Shown in pieces: positions 60,104 to 64,000 of a stretch of 64,000 nucleotides of DNA. Made by a program: the position numbers and the translations under genes. Each line of letters opens with the position of its first letter. Position 1 is the first letter of the stretch. Source of the stretch: Anticarsia gemmatalis (Eukaryota; Arthropoda; Insecta; Lepidoptera; Erebidae); contig NC_134751.1 in assembly GCF_050436995.1 (NCBI RefSeq), positions 8,060,001 through 8,124,000 of the forward strand, written 5' to 3'. Under the pieces are notes generated by a model. That model saw nothing but the letters and a program-made list of their open reading frames with translations. It had not been told where the DNA came from and searched no databases.

Positions 60104-63100
60104 GTATCATTCTGTGTTTAAAATCTAAAAGTGTTTATGTATTTTATACTCCTTTGCAAATAACATTGTGTGTCAATTCATTCACTCAAAGCCTTTGACG
60201 CTATTACCTGTACCGCTTTGACGGCTAAAATATTGAACCACGTATAAAAACAAGAATATTTTTGTATACATACCTGTATACGTTTGGATAACCAAACTTT
60301 TTAACGCTCATACGCGTAACCAACACAACCAACTAGATCATACCTTCATTTTCATCACCTATTTAAGTTTGCTTTTACTTCATTGCAATCAGTGCAACAT
60401 TACGCTTAAATCATAATAGTCTGTCATCAATATCTCAACTCTTTAGTAAAGACGAATCCGCGTATGGTTATAGATATAGGCTTATTAGGGTAAAGTCATG
60501 ACCTGCTATTTCTACACCGCCTATTATTATTATTAAATGGAATCTATTTGTGACAGTTTCATGCTACATAGAAATACCTGTAAAAGTCTGAAAAATATGT
60601 TGAAAATCAGTAAATTATACGATTTTATACAACAAAACATAAATGAAGAACTCTCTTCAATATTGCTGATTAGAAAGAAATGGATAGCGAGTAACGCAAC
60701 GAAACTCAATGACCTACATTTTTCATACAAATAAAAGAAGAAAGTATTGAAAGCGTCCTTTGGGAAAATATTTACGCTCTAATTCTAACATTTTTATCGA
60801 TTTTTATCTACAAAAACTTTTAATATTTCCCTCTAGAGCTATTGAATAACCCGTTGTCCTAATTGACAGATGTGATATTTTTTAAATATAATTGTCGTCT
60901 GCTAAACTAACTTGAATAATGGACCATTTATTTTCTCCTGCTTTCAAGAATAACTAAATAAATAAGGTTATAATTAATCAATATAAAACTTCTATATTGA
61001 TCTTTAGTACCTCAGATAGATAGATGCCAGGATTACACAGAAATAGCTAATGCTTTTGTCAATATCAAGATATGTATTCTAGTAATATACTGACAAGCCT
61101 TGTCTCGTTATGTAATTCCCGAAAACATATCCATAATTAGAATAGACATTTAGAGGCACGGTTCACAATATTCATTAAGAACTTTCTTGAAACTGAAATT
61201 AGATGTTGAAACATTTAGACACGCGAGACATTTCAAAGAGGCTTTTATCCTCGTCTGACGAACATCGTTATACCCTTGTGCTTATTAGATACAACGTGTT
61301 GTACTTGCTCAAACATAAACAATACATGGCCTTTAATGCCTAACACATATTAACATCTCATTAACTCATTTGAATATTGCGTCAATGCGCTGGCGAAAAC
61401 TCACTGTAGTTCGAATAACAAATATGTCAGTTAAGTACGTACTCTATAGCAGTGTTAAGTAGGCATGTTTATTAGAAAATTGGTTATGTAGTAAGTAGGT
61501 GTTGCGTGTGGGGTCAATGGCAGTACGTCAACCCGCGCGGCGGCGCTGCCAAAACGACCACATCCGAGCTGAAGCCACCTGGTGCGAGCGCCTTGTAAAA
61601 TGTATGCGTTAACATATTGTCTGAAAATAATTTTCATGAAAATACTTGGCAAAACGTTCGGCCCAAATTAATCCAAATTTATCGTTTTATTATTCAACAC
61701 AATACTTATTTAAACTATTAACGTACATTTATCCGAAACAACGAATGGTAAGTAATTGTCTATTGTTTTAAAGTGCTTACAATAATTTAATAGCTGCTGT
61801 TTCTATAATACATTCAATAAAATTAGTTAAGAGCAAGGATCTAAAGTGCACATCGCATTTTTAAAGAAGTTTATTAACTTTCATTGCTGACTATACGAGT
61901 CTTAATAGACCACGTTTTATATTTTTCAGCAAAGTCGAATGCACTCAATACGCTGGTGGCAGCGATTAATTTTCTATACTAAAAATATAGCTAACGGCTT
62001 GATACTAAAGTCTAAATTGGTTTGTGATCGCCCCTTTGAGTACAGGAGATGACACACACCTCACTCTAATGCCACTGTAGCCAACGTCGCGGCGTCGTCA
62101 GCTTGCATTGTGGATACAATATAACATTAAAGTCAATCTTAAAGTAAAAAAAAACAACACAGAACGCCATGTTAAAAATATTAATAGTGTTCATCTAAAT
62201 TTTCAAAACAACCTAAATAGCCAACCTTAATAGTATTCAACAAAATTTTCAAATACCTTCAAAATAGCAGCCATTTTTTGGTCATATTTCGTAATAAAAA
62301 CTATGCAAACAAACACGCAGATAGATTCACGTGAAACCAATATTTTTGACCTGTAGTTACATTTTTACGCTCTTGACGTGAATGAGTGCTGCCAGTTTCA
62401 CTGCATTTTTTCGTAAAAAGTAAATAAAATAACTACACGTTTTTGTAGAGTGCTCAAAACTTTATTTATTGAATTTTGTATCTAACTCTACATTTCGATG
62501 GCCATCTATTCCATGGATTTAGCAATTTAGCTTTTCTGCCATTTTTTTGGAAAGTTATTTCCCCTTATCTTGTTACGAAATACATAAACCTACATAGAAA
62601 TGTAACACTATCGTCCTATTTCTTTTAAACTATGACTTAGTCAAATATGAGTCAGTCTTTCTGGAATGCGTTGAGGCCATTTTCTAATCTGCTTTTGAAG
62701 TTTTATCAGTCCGCATCAATCATGACACCCAGCAAGTGACAATTTAACCCCAATTTTAAGAAGCGTTCTGCTTCCATAGCGATGTTTTCTACAATTTACT
62801 TTACGCATTTGAAGGCGTTTTAAGCTGTTTTTAGTTTGGTATGGCAGACGTGAAATTTCATTCTCAGATAAAGGATAAGTGAAATAAAAGATTAGAGCAA
62901 ATACTTTTAATATCACATTGATATATTTTCGTTTTACTGAGTTTTATGAAATAAGTATATGGCATCTACACGTTTTGTACAACTAAAATATTTATACTTT
63001 GATCAACAACAACAGGATCAAGAACATCTCATTTTTATAGACATTTTACTCAATAGTAAAGTAGAAATAATATATTACATAGATATTACCAGGTATGTAT

Positions 63101-64000
63101 TTTGTTTCATAAAACAAAACCTTATTCTGATAAAAAAATAATCGAGATTTTGGTTCATAATTTTCTTAAAAGTAATCATTTATTTTACAAAACACAACAA
63201 TATATTAAAAAAATGTTTGATTAAACTAGAAATTGTATAACAGTTTGAATTATTCATTTCGTTTATTTCTAGCGATCGACTGGTTCACATAAAGCGACTA
63301 TAGATGTAAATTTATTTTTGCAAATATTATGCAGAGACTAGGTACAGTATAATATTGAAAAAAGCTACTACTTATGAAGTTAATAAAATATTTTTCAAAT
63401 TATGTAATACATTGGGAACAAATTATAAACATGAATATGAAGTTATGAAGATTATTCTTCTGTGTGTAACAATCAAGTAATATAGCTATTTCAGATTTTT
63501 TTCATAACTTTGCACGTACAAAAATAAACATAGTATCTACAGGAATGTTTCTTTTGTAAAAAAAAGTATTAAAAATATTATTTTATTATTCTGGTGGGCT
63601 AAAGAACGTAAATACTGACAACATTCACACTATAAAGTCCAATTATAAATTCCTATAACAAAATATCACATCAGCCAATACATGCCTACACACAGCGAGT
63701 GCATGTTGCCATCTCAATTAAACAATTAGTCCACCGCTTCATAAATAATGTAATGTAAAAAAATATTTTCTTACTCGAAATGTTTATAAAGCGGGTGCCT
63801 ACTGCCTGGCATCCCGTAACTTGGCGTCACATTTGCCGAGGTGGCCACAGTACATTACATTGCCAATAACAATGTTGGCCACCAAACTCTATACTGTACA
63901 CGATAAAATACGATTCATACATAAAATATATCTACATACAAACCTACTAACATTAAGAAAGACAAAAGGAAATGCTTTTACTGTGTTGTCTAATGTAGAC
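60104..64000. other. unassigned DNA to the window end
   Basis: No supported gene, RNA or transposon in the last 3.9 kb. There is a CpG-rich patch near 61500-61600 and otherwise AT-rich sequence. Overlapping opposite-strand frames of 65 codons at 60533-60734 have no recognised domains. Confidence 0.4.

Noticed and set aside
1..64000. CRISPR arrays, bacterial operons or telomeric TTAGG arrays
   Set aside because: There are no regularly spaced repeats and no prokaryotic gene organisation. Introns, A-tailed LINEs, SINEs and Helitrons show a eukaryotic nuclear sequence, and no TTAGG run was seen.

Overview
This window looks like lepidopteran (moth or butterfly) nuclear DNA. It is AT-rich and almost gene-free. 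It carries a dense set of interspersed repeats of types I associate with Lepidoptera: short Helitrons beginning TC-TATACTAATATTATAA and ending CTAG, SINE-like repeats with pol III promoter traces, palindromic MITEs, a mariner derivative and a LINE. The species cannot be named from the sequence alone. The single host gene I can support is small, with three exons and canonical GT-AG introns.

Layout. 1-14646 is unannotated DNA containing a 213-bp mariner derivative (1865-2077) that keeps a transposase fragment, a MITE (2879-3052) and a tRNA-type SINE relic (13235-13433). 14659-20106 is a complete LINE of the RNase H-bearing I group. It has a 12-bp target-site duplication, an intact ORF1 with three zinc knuckles, an intact ORF2 (endonuclease, reverse transcriptase, RNase H, zinc motif) and a poly(A) tail. 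A SINE with a 5S-rRNA-like head and its own 11-bp target-site duplication lies at 20305-20539. 21423-30566 is a head-to-tail tandem duplication of a 4572-bp unit, with one mismatch seen. A 473-bp near-perfect palindrome follows at 30860-31332, then an AT-rich repeat that ends in two stable hairpins.

32-58 kb is mostly unassigned AT-rich DNA with CpG-rich patches. It holds two Helitrons (40511-40758 and 54509-54767), a second copy of the 5S-like SINE (42177-42388) and three short hairpins (40953-41021, 48617-48710, 51237-51285). At 58189-59083 a TATA box, three exons and a poly(A) signal define a gene for a secreted protein of about 90 residues, with a signal peptide, an Ala/Thr-rich stretch and a short C-terminal segment. 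Downstream are a decayed LINE tail (about 59410-59562) and a second copy of the 2.9-kb MITE in opposite orientation (59918-60103).

The LINE encodes its own machinery: ORF1 to bind RNA, ORF2 to nick DNA and reverse-transcribe. The SINEs, Helitrons, MITEs and mariner derivative are non-autonomous and would depend on enzymes encoded elsewhere. The most unusual point is that ORF2 has no ATG upstream of its first endonuclease motif and overlaps ORF1 by 14 nt.
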